Source: Oscillospiraceae bacterium (lineage in GTDB: Bacteria > Bacillota > Clostridia > Oscillospirales > Ruminococcaceae). From it: DNA of 64,000 nucleotides. Position 1 is the first letter of the stretch, and each line of letters opens with the position of its first letter. Below, piece by piece: positions 55,623 through 63,789 of this stretch. The stretch is taken from positions 1 to 64,000 of the forward strand of contig JAFUWN010000076.1 of the NCBI GenBank assembly GCA_017483465.1. The letters are read 5' to 3'. Made by a program: the position numbers and the translations under genes. The notes beneath the pieces were generated by a model, which had not been told where the DNA came from, ran no database searches, and worked only from the letters and a program-made list of their open reading frames with translations.

Positions 55623-57401
55623 ATGCTGACAATGAATATGGTCGTGGATAACAGATATAAAATCCTCGACGAAATCGGCCGGGGCGGCATGAGTATTGTC
55701 TATCGTGCAACGGTAGAGCGTTCCGGCAAAATCTGGGCGGTCAAGGAAGTCCGCAAAGACGGCAGAAATGATTATAATGTCGTGAAACAGAATCTGATTG
55801 CCGAAATCGAAACGCTCAAAGAAGTCAAACATCCGAAACTGCCGGAAATTGCCGATGTCATTGATAATGAAGACAGTTTTATTATTGTCATGGATTATAT
55901 CGAAGGCGTTTCGCTGGATAAGATTCTTGCCAGAAAAGGCCCGCAGCCTGAAGAAAAAGTCGTCAGCTGGGCAAAACAGCTCTGTGAAGTGCTAGGGTAT
56001 CTGCATTCGAGAAAAATTATTTACCGTGATATGAAGCCTTCTAATGTCATGCTCAAGAAAAACGGCGAAATTACGATTATTGATTTCGGTACGGCAAAGA
56101 AGTATGAATATAATTCCGGCGAGACAACCGGCCTCGGGACGGCAGGCTTTGCCGCTCCCGAACAGTACGGCGGTCACGGCAGAACCGACGCCAGAACTGA
56201 TATTTTCTGCCTCGGTATGACCATGTATTCGCTCCTCACAGGCGTTGACCCTCAGAAAGATTTTATTCCTGATACTTCGATCAGGAAAGTCAATCCGTCA
56301 TTCTCGGCCGGCCTGGATTATATTATCCGGAAATGTACGGCCAAAAATCCGGATGAAAGATATCAGTCCTGCGAAGAACTGATGTATTATCTCGAAAATT
56401 ATAAAATGATCGACAAAGGCAGCCGCAAAAAGAAAGTCATCAAGATGAGCCTTTTTGTGACTTGTTTTCTGATTTCGATCGTCTCCGGAATTTGCAGTTA
56501 TCTGCTGAATTTGCAGGCTAAGGCTCAGGCTTCGGATAATTATCAGGAACTGATGAAACAGGCCGATATGATTATGATCGATTCTGAAAATGATCCCGAT
56601 CATGCTCAGGAACAGTATCAGCAGAAAACAGAACTCTATACACAGGCAATCGCCGTACCCGAAAAAGCCGGAGAAAAACAGGCTTATCTGAATCTGATCG
56701 AGACATATAAAGAAAATGATGATCTCTTCACAGAAGAAGAACTCACACAGCTGAATTATCTGATTACCCAGAATGAAGCCGCTTTGCAGGCCAATCCCGA
56801 TACGTATATTGATATCTGCTATGAAACCGGAAATCTGCTGTGGTATTATTATAACGATGCCAATCAGATGACCAAATCCAAACGGGCTGTCAAGTGGTTC
56901 AATCTTATGCTGAATTATATTGCTCAGCATGAAGCAGACGAACGGGTGCAGACCTATCAGGCTGACCCCGAAAATGCCAAGAAAATCGGCCTTGCCGAAT
57001 CTTATAAGGAAATCGGAACGTTCTATGACGAAATCGCCGGACAGATCAAACAGGGCAAAGATGACGGAGAATATAAAAAATTATTCTGGAATCTTCAGAA
57101 TCTGCTGGATCAGCTGACGGTTTCGGATAAGGATAAAACTACAATCGTCCGGCTGGAATTACTGGAAATGACCAGATATTCTATTCACAGATATGCCGCC
57201 GATTTCAGGCGCGACGGTATCGAGGAAAACGGCATTATGGCTCTGTATAAACGCATTCAGAATGTTCTGAATACCATCACGCTGGATGAAAGTCATCCGC
57301 TGTATGCCAAAAAAGCAGAAATCGAATCCAATATGCCCGATACCCTTACGGCAATCGAAACCGCCTACGGGATTACCAGAAAGGAAACGAAAACATCATG
57401 A
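55623..57401 (+). CDS. Hanks-type Ser/Thr protein kinase with membrane helix and TPR-like region
   Basis: This is a 592-residue kinase. The kinase domain (about 12-265) has the glycine loop 'IGRGGMSIVY', ATP-binding Lys41 ('WAVKEV'), catalytic Asp136 in 'YRDMKPSNVML' (Tyr replaces the usual His of HRD) and Asp154 of DFG. A membrane helix (about 278-298) follows. The outer part of nearly 300 residues is helical and TPR-like, without PASTA domains, so this is not the usual cell-wall-sensing kinase. AAGGAGATG precedes the start. It forms a unit with the phosphatase before it and the small protein after it (ATGA overlap). Confidence 0.92.
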   Translation: MLTMNMVVDNRYKILDEIGRGGMSIVYRATVERSGKIWAVKEVRKDGRNDYNVVKQNLIAEIETLKEVKHPKLPEIADVIDNEDSFIIVMDYIEGVSLDKILARKGPQPEEKVVSWAKQLCEVLGYLHSRKIIYRDMKPSNVMLKKNGEITIIDFGTAKKYEYNSGETTGLGTAGFAAPEQYGGHGRTDARTDIFCLGMTMYSLLTGVDPQKDFIPDTSIRKVNPSFSAGLDYIIRKCTAKNPDERYQSCEELMYYLENYKMIDKGSRKKKVIKMSLFVTCFLISIVSGICSYLLNLQAKAQASDNYQELMKQADMIMIDSENDPDHAQEQYQQKTELYTQAIAVPEKAGEKQAYLNLIETYKENDDLFTEEELTQLNYLITQNEAALQANPDTYIDICYETGNLLWYYYNDANQMTKSKRAVKWFNLMLNYIAQHEADERVQTYQADPENAKKIGLAESYKEIGTFYDEIAGQIKQGKDDGEYKKLFWNLQNLLDQLTVSDKDKTTIVRLELLEMTRYSIHRYAADFRRDGIEENGIMALYKRIQNVLNTITLDESHPLYAKKAEIESNMPDTLTAIETAYGITRKETKTS

Positions 57402-57817
57402 ATGTAGAAAATCTGCAGTTTCTGTCAAGAATTGCCCTGATCGTCTCGATTGCGGCTCTGCTGCTTTCCGTGCTGATGTTTTTCCTGTTTCATATTCCCC
57501 GGCTGTTCAATGAACTCACCGGACGGGCGGAAAAGAAATTCATTGCCGAAGCCCAGAAGAAAAATGAAGCCCCCAATGAAGAAGCTTCTCCCGGTACCAG
57601 CGGTGCTCTGCTGTCTTCCGAGCTGATTTCCGAATCTCTGAACGGTACGGTGCAGAAAGTCTCTACGACTACCAAGCTGACCCCCACTGAAGGCACGGCA
57701 AGACTGAATATCCCTGCTCCGATTCAGGAAGAACAGCTCCGGAGCTTACAGCCTGACCCTGCTTTCCGGATTGTGACCGAATTTGCTTTTACAAGCAGTA
57801 CGGAATTAATTGAATAA
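57398..57817 (+). CDS. Small single-pass membrane protein of the kinase module
   Basis: The protein has 139 residues: one membrane helix (about 11-33) followed by a soluble tail rich in Glu, Ala, Ser and Thr. The family was not recognised. Near residue 90 it has 'STTTKLTPTEGTARL', a cluster of threonines like those that kinases of this type phosphorylate and FHA domains bind. It overlaps the kinase stop codon (ATGA) and is followed by a terminator, so it is the last gene of the tad block. Kinase substrate or FHA anchor are reasonable guesses, not shown. Confidence 0.75.
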   Translation: MNVENLQFLSRIALIVSIAALLLSVLMFFLFHIPRLFNELTGRAEKKFIAEAQKKNEAPNEEASPGTSGALLSSELISESLNGTVQKVSTTTKLTPTEGTARLNIPAPIQEEQLRSLQPDPAFRIVTEFAFTSSTELIE

Positions 57818-57828
57818 TCATCATAACT

Positions 57829-57854
57829 CTGCCGTGTTCGCACGGCAGTTTTTT
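57829..57854 (+). terminator. Terminator of the tad/kinase cluster
   Basis: Perfect stem CTGCCGTG-TTCG-CACGGCAG (57829-57848) followed by six T. Confidence 0.93.
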
Positions 57855-57899
57855 GCTTTGTGATAGATTTTTCTGATAACCCGTACTAAAAAAGCAGAA

Positions 57900-57929
57900 T
57901 TGGACAAATCCTGTTTCCGGGAGTATAAT
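57900..57929 (+). promoter_or_regulatory. Promoter of the glutamate-cysteine ligase-like gene
   Basis: TTGGAC (57900-57905), 18 bp, TATAAT (57924-57929). More TATAAT-like sequence follows directly, so the exact -10 box is uncertain. Confidence 0.55.
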
Positions 57930-57975
57930 ATATATTATAATATATTTTATGCTAGTAATAAGGAGCTGTGACACT

Positions 57976-59352
57976 ATGAACCAGACACTTGATCAGGCAG
58001 TTTATCAGAAATATATTCAGCCAACCGAACGGATTCCCGGCGATTTCGTCGGCGTGGAATTTGAATTCCCTCTCCTGAATCTCGAGAAAAAACCTGTCAA
58101 TCTTCCTGAAGTTCAGAAAGTTGTACGTGATTTTGCCCTGAAATTCCGGTTTTCAAACCAGAAATCAGATGACAATCAGAATCTGTATTCCCTTACGAAT
58201 CCCGATAACGGCGATAATCTTTCTTTTGACTGCAGTTATAATACGCTCGAATTGTCTTTCGGCAAAGAAAGCAACATCCATGTGCTGAACCAGCGTTTTC
58301 TGACGTATTTTCAGGATTTGCAGGAAAATCTGCTGAAAATCCGCCATCAGCTGACAGGCATGGGAATCAATCCGTATCATGACTATGAAATCTTTGAACC
58401 GGTCGCTAACGACAGATACAGAATGCTGTATCATCATCTGCATTCGTATCAGAACTACGGCGATGTGTTTTATCATGATTTCCCGCAGTTCAGCATGATC
58501 GCCGCCGCTTCACAAGTCCAGCTGGATGTTCAGAAAGAGCAGATTCTTTCCTGGATTCATGTCTATAATCTTCTTGAACCTTATAAGGCGATTCTGTTCG
58601 CCAATTCCTATTTAGACCAGCTTCCGGAGCGTGTTATTTCCCGGGATTATCTGTGGAGATACAGTTCGCAGGGCTATAATCCTCATAATCTGGACATGTA
58701 TGAAACGGATTTCCAGAATCTTGACGAATATATCAGCTATATCCGTTCACAAAGTATCTATTGTGTACAAAAAGGGGACAAGTATCTGCATTTCAAGCCG
58801 ATTCCTCTGGAGCATTATATACATCTGGATTCCGTCAAGGGTGTGTATTTCTCTGAAAATCAATGGAAAGAATTTGACTTTAAGCCGGAAATTTCCGATA
58901 TTGCCGATCATCGCACGTTCAAATTTACCGACCTGACCTATAGAGGTACTATGGAGTTTCGGAGTGCCTGTGAACAGCCTGTCAGTGAAATTTTCGCTCA
59001 TGCGGCCTTTCATGCCGGACTTGCCCGGAAAACTCCCGAACTTGCCGAAATTCTGGATTCTGATTCTGTTCTGTATCAGCACGGCTATACAGCCCCAGAG
59101 TTAAGAAACCTGTTCACGTTAAGGAATTTCCCGGATTTTGCCGATCAGAAACGGATTTCCCTGCAATTGCTGAAAATTCTGGAACTCGCCCGTGACGGTC
59201 TCTCTGAACGGGGCTATCAGGAAGAAAGTTTTCTGGAACCCTTGTTCCGCAGAGCAGAAACCCTCCTCAGTCCTGCCCGTGAAATGCTCGCAGGCCTGGA
59301 GAAAGGCGATCAGATCGAATTCTGGATTGATCAGTACAGCAAAACAGAATAA
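57976..59352 (+). CDS. Putative glutamate-cysteine ligase family protein
   Basis: The protein has 458 residues. Near the N-terminus it has 'FVGVEFEFPLLN', the G-x-E-x-E pattern of the carboxylate-amine/glutamate-cysteine ligase fold, and later 'SFDCSYNTLELSFGKE' and 'YRGTMEFRSACEQPV', which fit the metal/ATP and substrate face of that fold. Such enzymes join glutamate to cysteine, the first step of glutathione or gamma-glutamylcysteine synthesis. No glutathione synthetase gene or domain is present here, so it may make only gamma-glutamylcysteine or act on another amine. The ATG at 57976 follows AAGGAG. It is a single gene with its own promoter and terminator. Confidence 0.65.
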   Translation: MNQTLDQAVYQKYIQPTERIPGDFVGVEFEFPLLNLEKKPVNLPEVQKVVRDFALKFRFSNQKSDDNQNLYSLTNPDNGDNLSFDCSYNTLELSFGKESNIHVLNQRFLTYFQDLQENLLKIRHQLTGMGINPYHDYEIFEPVANDRYRMLYHHLHSYQNYGDVFYHDFPQFSMIAAASQVQLDVQKEQILSWIHVYNLLEPYKAILFANSYLDQLPERVISRDYLWRYSSQGYNPHNLDMYETDFQNLDEYISYIRSQSIYCVQKGDKYLHFKPIPLEHYIHLDSVKGVYFSENQWKEFDFKPEISDIADHRTFKFTDLTYRGTMEFRSACEQPVSEIFAHAAFHAGLARKTPELAEILDSDSVLYQHGYTAPELRNLFTLRNFPDFADQKRISLQLLKILELARDGLSERGYQEESFLEPLFRRAETLLSPAREMLAGLEKGDQIEFWIDQYSKTE

Positions 59353-59364
59353 GCAAAAAATTTC

Positions 59365-59388
59365 AGACCGCTCCGGCGGTCTTTTTTT
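59365..59388 (+). terminator. Terminator of the ligase-like gene
   Basis: Stem AGACCGC-TCCG-GCGGTCT (59365-59382) followed by a run of seven T. Confidence 0.92.
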
Positions 59389-59437
59389 ATGAATATTTTA
59401 TTAATATTATGTAAATTTTCTGTGAAATCCGGAAATC

Positions 59438-59458
59438 TTAACAAAATACAAACATCTG
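59438..59458 (+). promoter_or_regulatory. Putative response-regulator box A
   Basis: A 21-bp element beginning TTAACAAAATACAAACAT lies upstream of the response regulator gene. It matches box B (61587-61607) at 17 of 21 positions. A TGcTATCAT -10-like sequence (59464-59469) follows without a good -35 box, which fits activator-dependent transcription and autoregulation. Confidence 0.55.
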
Positions 59459-59493
59459 TATGCTATCATTTTCCTAAAAGGAGGGAATTATTT

Positions 59494-60165
59494 ATGTTTA
59501 AAATTCTGGTTCTCGAAGATGACAAAGATCTGAATCGTACTGTCTGCATGTATCTCAATAAAAACGGCTATGAAGCAACCGGCTGTCTGAATGCGAATGA
59601 GGCCTATAACGAAATGTACGGCAATTTATTTGATCTGATTATCTCAGATATTATGATGCCGAAAATTGACGGCTTTGAATTCGCTGAAACTGTCCGGAAT
59701 CTCAATCAGGATATTCCGATTCTGTTCATGACTGCAAAAGATGATTTTGCCTCGAAACAGAGAGGCTATCGCCTCGGCATTGATGATTATTTAGTCAAGC
59801 CCGTTCAGCTCGAAGAATTGTTATTAAAAATCGGTGCTCTGCTCCGGAGAGCAAAAATCAACAGCTCCAGAATGCTCACAATCGGGAATTTCAGCATGAA
59901 TGCTGACGAACGAACGGCCGTTCTCAACGGCGAGGAAATCCCTCTGACTGTGAGAGAATTTAATTTATTATATAAATTATTATCCTATCCGAAAAAGACG
60001 TTTACCAGATCGGCTTTAATGGACGAATTCTGGGATGTCGAGAGCACTTCCGGATTAAGAACCGTTGATGTCTATATGAGAAAACTCCGTGAAAAATTGC
60101 AGAACTGTGAGGATTTCGAGATTGTTACCGTTCACGGGCTGGGCTATAAGGCGGTACTGAAATGA
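59494..60165 (+). CDS. OmpR-family response regulator
   Basis: This 223-residue regulator has a receiver domain (about 1-115) with phospho-acceptor Asp52 ('LIISDIMMPKIDGF'), acidic pocket 'VLEDDKD' and Lys in 'DDYLVKPVQ'. The C-terminal winged helix (about 125-222) has 'LTVREFNLLYKLLSYPKKTF' and 'LRTVDVYMRKLREKL', as in OmpR/PhoB-type DNA binders. The ATG at 59494 follows AAAGGAGGG; earlier codons of the frame lie in the promoter region. The stop overlaps the kinase start by ATGA. Confidence 0.95.
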   Translation: MFKILVLEDDKDLNRTVCMYLNKNGYEATGCLNANEAYNEMYGNLFDLIISDIMMPKIDGFEFAETVRNLNQDIPILFMTAKDDFASKQRGYRLGIDDYLVKPVQLEELLLKIGALLRRAKINSSRMLTIGNFSMNADERTAVLNGEEIPLTVREFNLLYKLLSYPKKTFTRSALMDEFWDVESTSGLRTVDVYMRKLREKLQNCEDFEIVTVHGLGYKAVLK

Positions 60166-61226
60166 AACATAAGAAATTACTGGGCGTTTATAAATTCGTG
60201 ATTTTCTTTCTGCTGATCGCCTTTGTTGTCAGCTGTTCGTTTATTTTATTCCTGCATTTTCTGGATTTCTCCAAAGAAGAAATTATGGCCGCTGCTCCGG
60301 TGACGTTCGGAAATGTCCTGCTGATCACGTTTCTGTTCTGGATTCTTGATACGGTCAGAACACATGTGTTTCAGGATAAGCCCGTCAGGATGATCACCGA
60401 AGGCCTTGCAAAAATCACAGCCGGAGATTTTAAAACCAGAATCGAACCCATCTCAGAAATCTCCGGTATGGGGGAATATAATGAAATTATCACATATATT
60501 AATCAGATGACAGAAGAACTCTCCGGAGTCGAAACCCTCCGGACGGATTTTGTTTCCAATGTCTCCCATGAGATGAAAACACCTCTGGCCGTGATTCAGA
60601 ATTATGCACAGCTTCTGCAGTGTCCGGATATTACCGATCAGGAAAGATTGGAATATGCTTCGGCGATTTCTGACGCTTCTCAGAGATTATCAGAATTGAT
60701 TATGAATATCCTGAAATTAAACAAGCTCGAAAATCAGCAGATTTATCCGGATCGGAAAAAATTCAATCTGTCCGAACAGCTCTGTGAATGTCTGCTTGAT
60801 TTCGAGTCCGAATGGGAAAAGAAAGAAATTCAGATCGAAACAGAAATTCAGGAGGATGTCATGCTGTATTCCGACCCGGATTTGTTAAGCCTGGTCTGGC
60901 ATAATCTGATTTCAAATGCGATCAAGTTTACAGAGCCTTCCGGAACGGTTTCCGTCACGCTGAAAAAACTGGAAACACAGGTGCTTGTTTCGGTCGAAGA
61001 TACCGGATGCGGAATCTCTCCGGAAACCGGGAAACATATTTTTGATAAATTCTATCAGGGCGATACTTCCCATGCCTCGAAAGGCAACGGCTTAGGCCTC
61101 GCACTGGTCAAGAGAATTATTGATATTACCGGTTCTGAAATCTCCGTACAGAGCGAACCGGAAAAAGGCAGTATCTTTACCGTCACACTCGATCAGGAGG
61201 GGGATTCTCATGCAGGAAAAATTTAA
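60162..61226 (+). CDS. Sensor histidine kinase with very short extracellular loop
   Basis: This is a 354-residue kinase. Two membrane helices (about 11-35 and 46-64) are separated by only about ten residues, so it has no external sensor domain and probably senses within the membrane or through a partner. A HAMP-like region follows (about 72-122), then the phospho-acceptor His136 in 'NVSHEMKTPLAVIQNY', and an ATPase domain with 'LISNAIKFTE', 'VEDTGCGIS' and 'GNGLGLALVKRI'. It is coupled to the response regulator by ATGA and overlaps the small membrane protein downstream by 17 bp. Confidence 0.94.
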   Translation: MKHKKLLGVYKFVIFFLLIAFVVSCSFILFLHFLDFSKEEIMAAAPVTFGNVLLITFLFWILDTVRTHVFQDKPVRMITEGLAKITAGDFKTRIEPISEISGMGEYNEIITYINQMTEELSGVETLRTDFVSNVSHEMKTPLAVIQNYAQLLQCPDITDQERLEYASAISDASQRLSELIMNILKLNKLENQQIYPDRKKFNLSEQLCECLLDFESEWEKKEIQIETEIQEDVMLYSDPDLLSLVWHNLISNAIKFTEPSGTVSVTLKKLETQVLVSVEDTGCGISPETGKHIFDKFYQGDTSHASKGNGLGLALVKRIIDITGSEISVQSEPEKGSIFTVTLDQEGDSHAGKI

Positions 61227-61581
61227 TTATACTTATTCGGCCAAAGAACAGGCAGAATTAGAAGCCATCCGGAAAAAATATCTTGCTCCCGAACAGAAGC
61301 CCGATAAGCTGGAAGCTATCCGGAAACTGGACAGAAAAGCCGAACTGACTGCGACTCTGACTGCAATCGGCATTGGTCTGACCGGTACGCTGATTCTGGG
61401 AACGGGTCTTTCTCTGGTTTTAAAATTCGCATTATTTCTTCCGGGGATTCTCATCGGCATGACCGGACTTGTGATCATGGCTCTTGCTCCGGCAGTTTTC
61501 AGGAAAACCGGAGAAATCCAGAGAAAAAAAGTCGCTCCGGAGATTCTCCGGCTCAGTGAGGAGATCGAGAAACATCTCTGA
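61210..61581 (+). CDS. Small two-helix membrane protein of the two-component operon
   Basis: The protein has 123 residues: a charged N-terminus ('YSAKEQAELEAIRKKYLAPE'), two membrane helices (about 49-70 and 77-100, 'LTAIGIGLTGTLILGTGLSL') and a cytoplasmic tail. The family was not recognised, though similar short proteins with an 'AIRKKY' start are common in clostridia. The ATG at 61210 follows AGGAGGGGG that lies inside the kinase gene, giving a 17-bp overlap, so the kinase and this protein are made together. It may assist signal perception by the loop-less kinase, which is inference. Confidence 0.75.
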   Translation: MQEKFNYTYSAKEQAELEAIRKKYLAPEQKPDKLEAIRKLDRKAELTATLTAIGIGLTGTLILGTGLSLVLKFALFLPGILIGMTGLVIMALAPAVFRKTGEIQRKKVAPEILRLSEEIEKHL

Positions 61582-61586
61582 ATGCT

Positions 61587-61607
61587 TTAACAAAACAGAA
61601 ACATTTC
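61587..61607 (+). promoter_or_regulatory. Putative response-regulator box B
   Basis: A 21-bp element beginning TTAACAAAACAGAAACAT lies upstream of the CotH-type gene and matches box A at 17 of 21 positions. TATAAT at 61635-61640 lacks a good -35 box. Confidence 0.55.
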
Positions 61608-61686
61608 ACAAATATTTTAAAAATATCTCTCCTATATAATCAGAACATAAATTAAAAAACAAGTTCTTCATACAGGAGGTAATTTT

Positions 61687-63597
61687 ATGAAATTCCCGAA
61701 CATAAAAAATTTTGCAGGCTTTATGGCGGTACTGCTTTCCGCAGGTGCTTTGCTGATTCCTTATGCTCAAGAGCAGAAGCGAGATAACATTCAGGCCGCT
61801 GAACTTCCCGAAATCACACAGAATACTATTTCTGATGATTATCAAAATTCCGGACTCTTCGACAGTCAGAATATGCATGTAATCAATTTTCAGATCAGTC
61901 AGGAAAACTGGGACGCTATGATTTCCCATGCCACGGAAGAAAAATATGTCAGCTGTGATGTCGAAATTGACGGCGAGGTAATTAAAAATATCGCTCTCCG
62001 GCCGAAAGGCAATTCTTCCCTGACTTCGATCAGTCAGCAGGGAAGCGAGCATTTCAGTTTCAAGATCGAGTTTGATCATTATGATCAGACAGTCACTTAT
62101 CACGGTCTTGATAAATTATGTCTGAATAATCTCGGTCAGGACCCCAGCTGTATGAAAGATTTTATGGCGTATCATCTTATGAATGATATGGGTGTTGCTG
62201 CTCCGCTTTCAAGTTATGCTCTCATGCAGGTCAACGGTCAGGATTTCGGCTTGTATCTGGCTGTGGAAGCCGTGGAAGACAGCTTCTGTTATCGTAATTA
62301 CGGAGAAAATGCCAGTATCCAGTTATACAAGCCGGACTGCTTCTCGATGGACAGTCTCGATATCAGTGCGATGATGGACTATGAAGAAGGCTCTTCGCTC
62401 TGGAAGACAGAACAGATTATGGACGGCTCTTTCTATGCGGATTCTGAATCCGGCGACCGTGCCGATATTCTAGGAGAAATGCTCAAAAGCGTATTCACAC
62501 CCGAACAGACTGCTGTTGCCGCTCTGCAATATGTCGGCGAAGAACCTGAAAATTATGAAGCTCTCTGGAATACTGCTGTATGCAAGCCCAAAAAAGCTGA
62601 CAGAACAAGGCTGATCAATTCTGTTAAAATTTTAAATTCTGACAATCCGGAACCGGTTCTGGATTCTGATTCGCTTCTGCGTTATTTCGCTGTTCATAAT
62701 TTCGTGAATAACTATGACGGCTATACCAGCATGTTCGTGCATAATTTCTATCTTTGCGAACAGGACGGGAAATTTTCCATGATTCCATGGGATTATAATT
62801 TAGCATTCGGCTCGTTTACTTACGAGTCAGCCGTTTCGAGCATTCTGAATCCGGAGGAGTTCAATCCCGTTCCCGATACCGGAAATGCCATGAGTCCTGA
62901 AATCAGCATGATCAACTACCCGATTGATACTCCTGTCTACAGTGTTGCATTATCTGACAGGCCTCTGCTGAATGCTCTGCTTTCCAATCCGGAATATCTG
63001 GAAGAATATCATAAAATCTATGACGAATTATTAAAAAAATATTTCGAGAACGGAGCGTATCAGAAGCTATACACACAGATTCATGCTATGCTCCAGCCGT
63101 ATGTTGAAAAAAATCTGACATTCTATCGTCCTGAACAGTTTGAAAACGGTGCAGAAGCTATGCGGAATTATCTGAACTATCGTTCTGAAAGCATTCGCAG
63201 ACAGCTTGAAGGCGATCTGCCGTCCACGCTCGAGGGGCAGAAACAGCATTCTGAAAATCTGGTGATTCCTGAAAATCTGAATCTCTCTGATCTTGCCGAT
63301 TTTGCCGCACTTCTGCCGGAGCTGAATTCTGATCTGATTATGAATATTCTCCATGTGTTCTTACAGGATGATTATGCCTATACTGCCAAAGGTGCTGTCA
63401 GTGCCGTGCATGATTATCTTGCTCATCCGTTACAGCTCGCCGGAAGAATCCCCCCGCTGATGAAAATTCCGTATATCCGGAATCTGGTGATACAGAAAGC
63501 CGCTCCGTTTCTGATTGGTATGGCTCTGCTGACTGCCGGAATTGCCGTAACTGTGAGTATCATTAAAAAACGGCGATATTCAGACGATTATCAATAA
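61687..63597 (+). CDS. CotH kinase family protein, membrane-attached
   Basis: The protein has 636 residues. An N-terminal signal/anchor helix (about 10-27) and a C-terminal membrane helix (about 602-625) followed by 'KKRRYS' would hold the catalytic domain outside. CotH-type landmarks are 'ALRPKGNSSL', 'FGLYLAVEAVEDSF' and 'MIPWDYNLAFGSF', which carries the Asp of the atypical kinase site. Spore-coat CotH phosphorylates secreted proteins; in ruminococci CotH-like proteins are common on the surface and sometimes carry dockerins, which this one lacks. CAGGAGGT precedes the ATG. It may belong to the regulon of the two-component system just upstream. Confidence 0.88.
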   Translation: MKFPNIKNFAGFMAVLLSAGALLIPYAQEQKRDNIQAAELPEITQNTISDDYQNSGLFDSQNMHVINFQISQENWDAMISHATEEKYVSCDVEIDGEVIKNIALRPKGNSSLTSISQQGSEHFSFKIEFDHYDQTVTYHGLDKLCLNNLGQDPSCMKDFMAYHLMNDMGVAAPLSSYALMQVNGQDFGLYLAVEAVEDSFCYRNYGENASIQLYKPDCFSMDSLDISAMMDYEEGSSLWKTEQIMDGSFYADSESGDRADILGEMLKSVFTPEQTAVAALQYVGEEPENYEALWNTAVCKPKKADRTRLINSVKILNSDNPEPVLDSDSLLRYFAVHNFVNNYDGYTSMFVHNFYLCEQDGKFSMIPWDYNLAFGSFTYESAVSSILNPEEFNPVPDTGNAMSPEISMINYPIDTPVYSVALSDRPLLNALLSNPEYLEEYHKIYDELLKKYFENGAYQKLYTQIHAMLQPYVEKNLTFYRPEQFENGAEAMRNYLNYRSESIRRQLEGDLPSTLEGQKQHSENLVIPENLNLSDLADFAALLPELNSDLIMNILHVFLQDDYAYTAKGAVSAVHDYLAHPLQLAGRIPPLMKIPYIRNLVIQKAAPFLIGMALLTAGIAVTVSIIKKRRYSDDYQ

Positions 63598-63608
63598 AAT
63601 CGCACAAA

Positions 63609-63661
63609 GGCAGATTTTACAAACCGTTTCCGCCGGATTTGTGAAATCTGCTGATTTTTTT
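63609..63661 (+). terminator. Terminator of the CotH-type gene, near-copy of the 42682 element
   Basis: Stem GGCAGATTTTACAAA with its partner TTTGTGAAATCTGCTG, followed by ATTTTTTT. The outer arms are almost the same as in the element at 42682-42733. Confidence 0.8.
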
Positions 63662-63691
63662 GGTTGAGATTCCAAATTTTTCAAAAAAGTA

Positions 63692-63720
63692 TTGAATTGT
63701 TTTCATTTTCATGCTATAAT
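63692..63720 (+). promoter_or_regulatory. Extended -10 promoter of the last gene
   Basis: TTGAAT (63692-63697), 17 bp, TATAAT (63715-63720) preceded by TGc. It lies 70 bp before the start codon of the last, partial gene. Confidence 0.8.
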
Positions 63721-63789
63721 GTGGAAAAGTGAAGCGGTGCGAAAACGTTTTCTGCTTATCTCTATTTTCAATCGCAAGGAGAGAATTTC

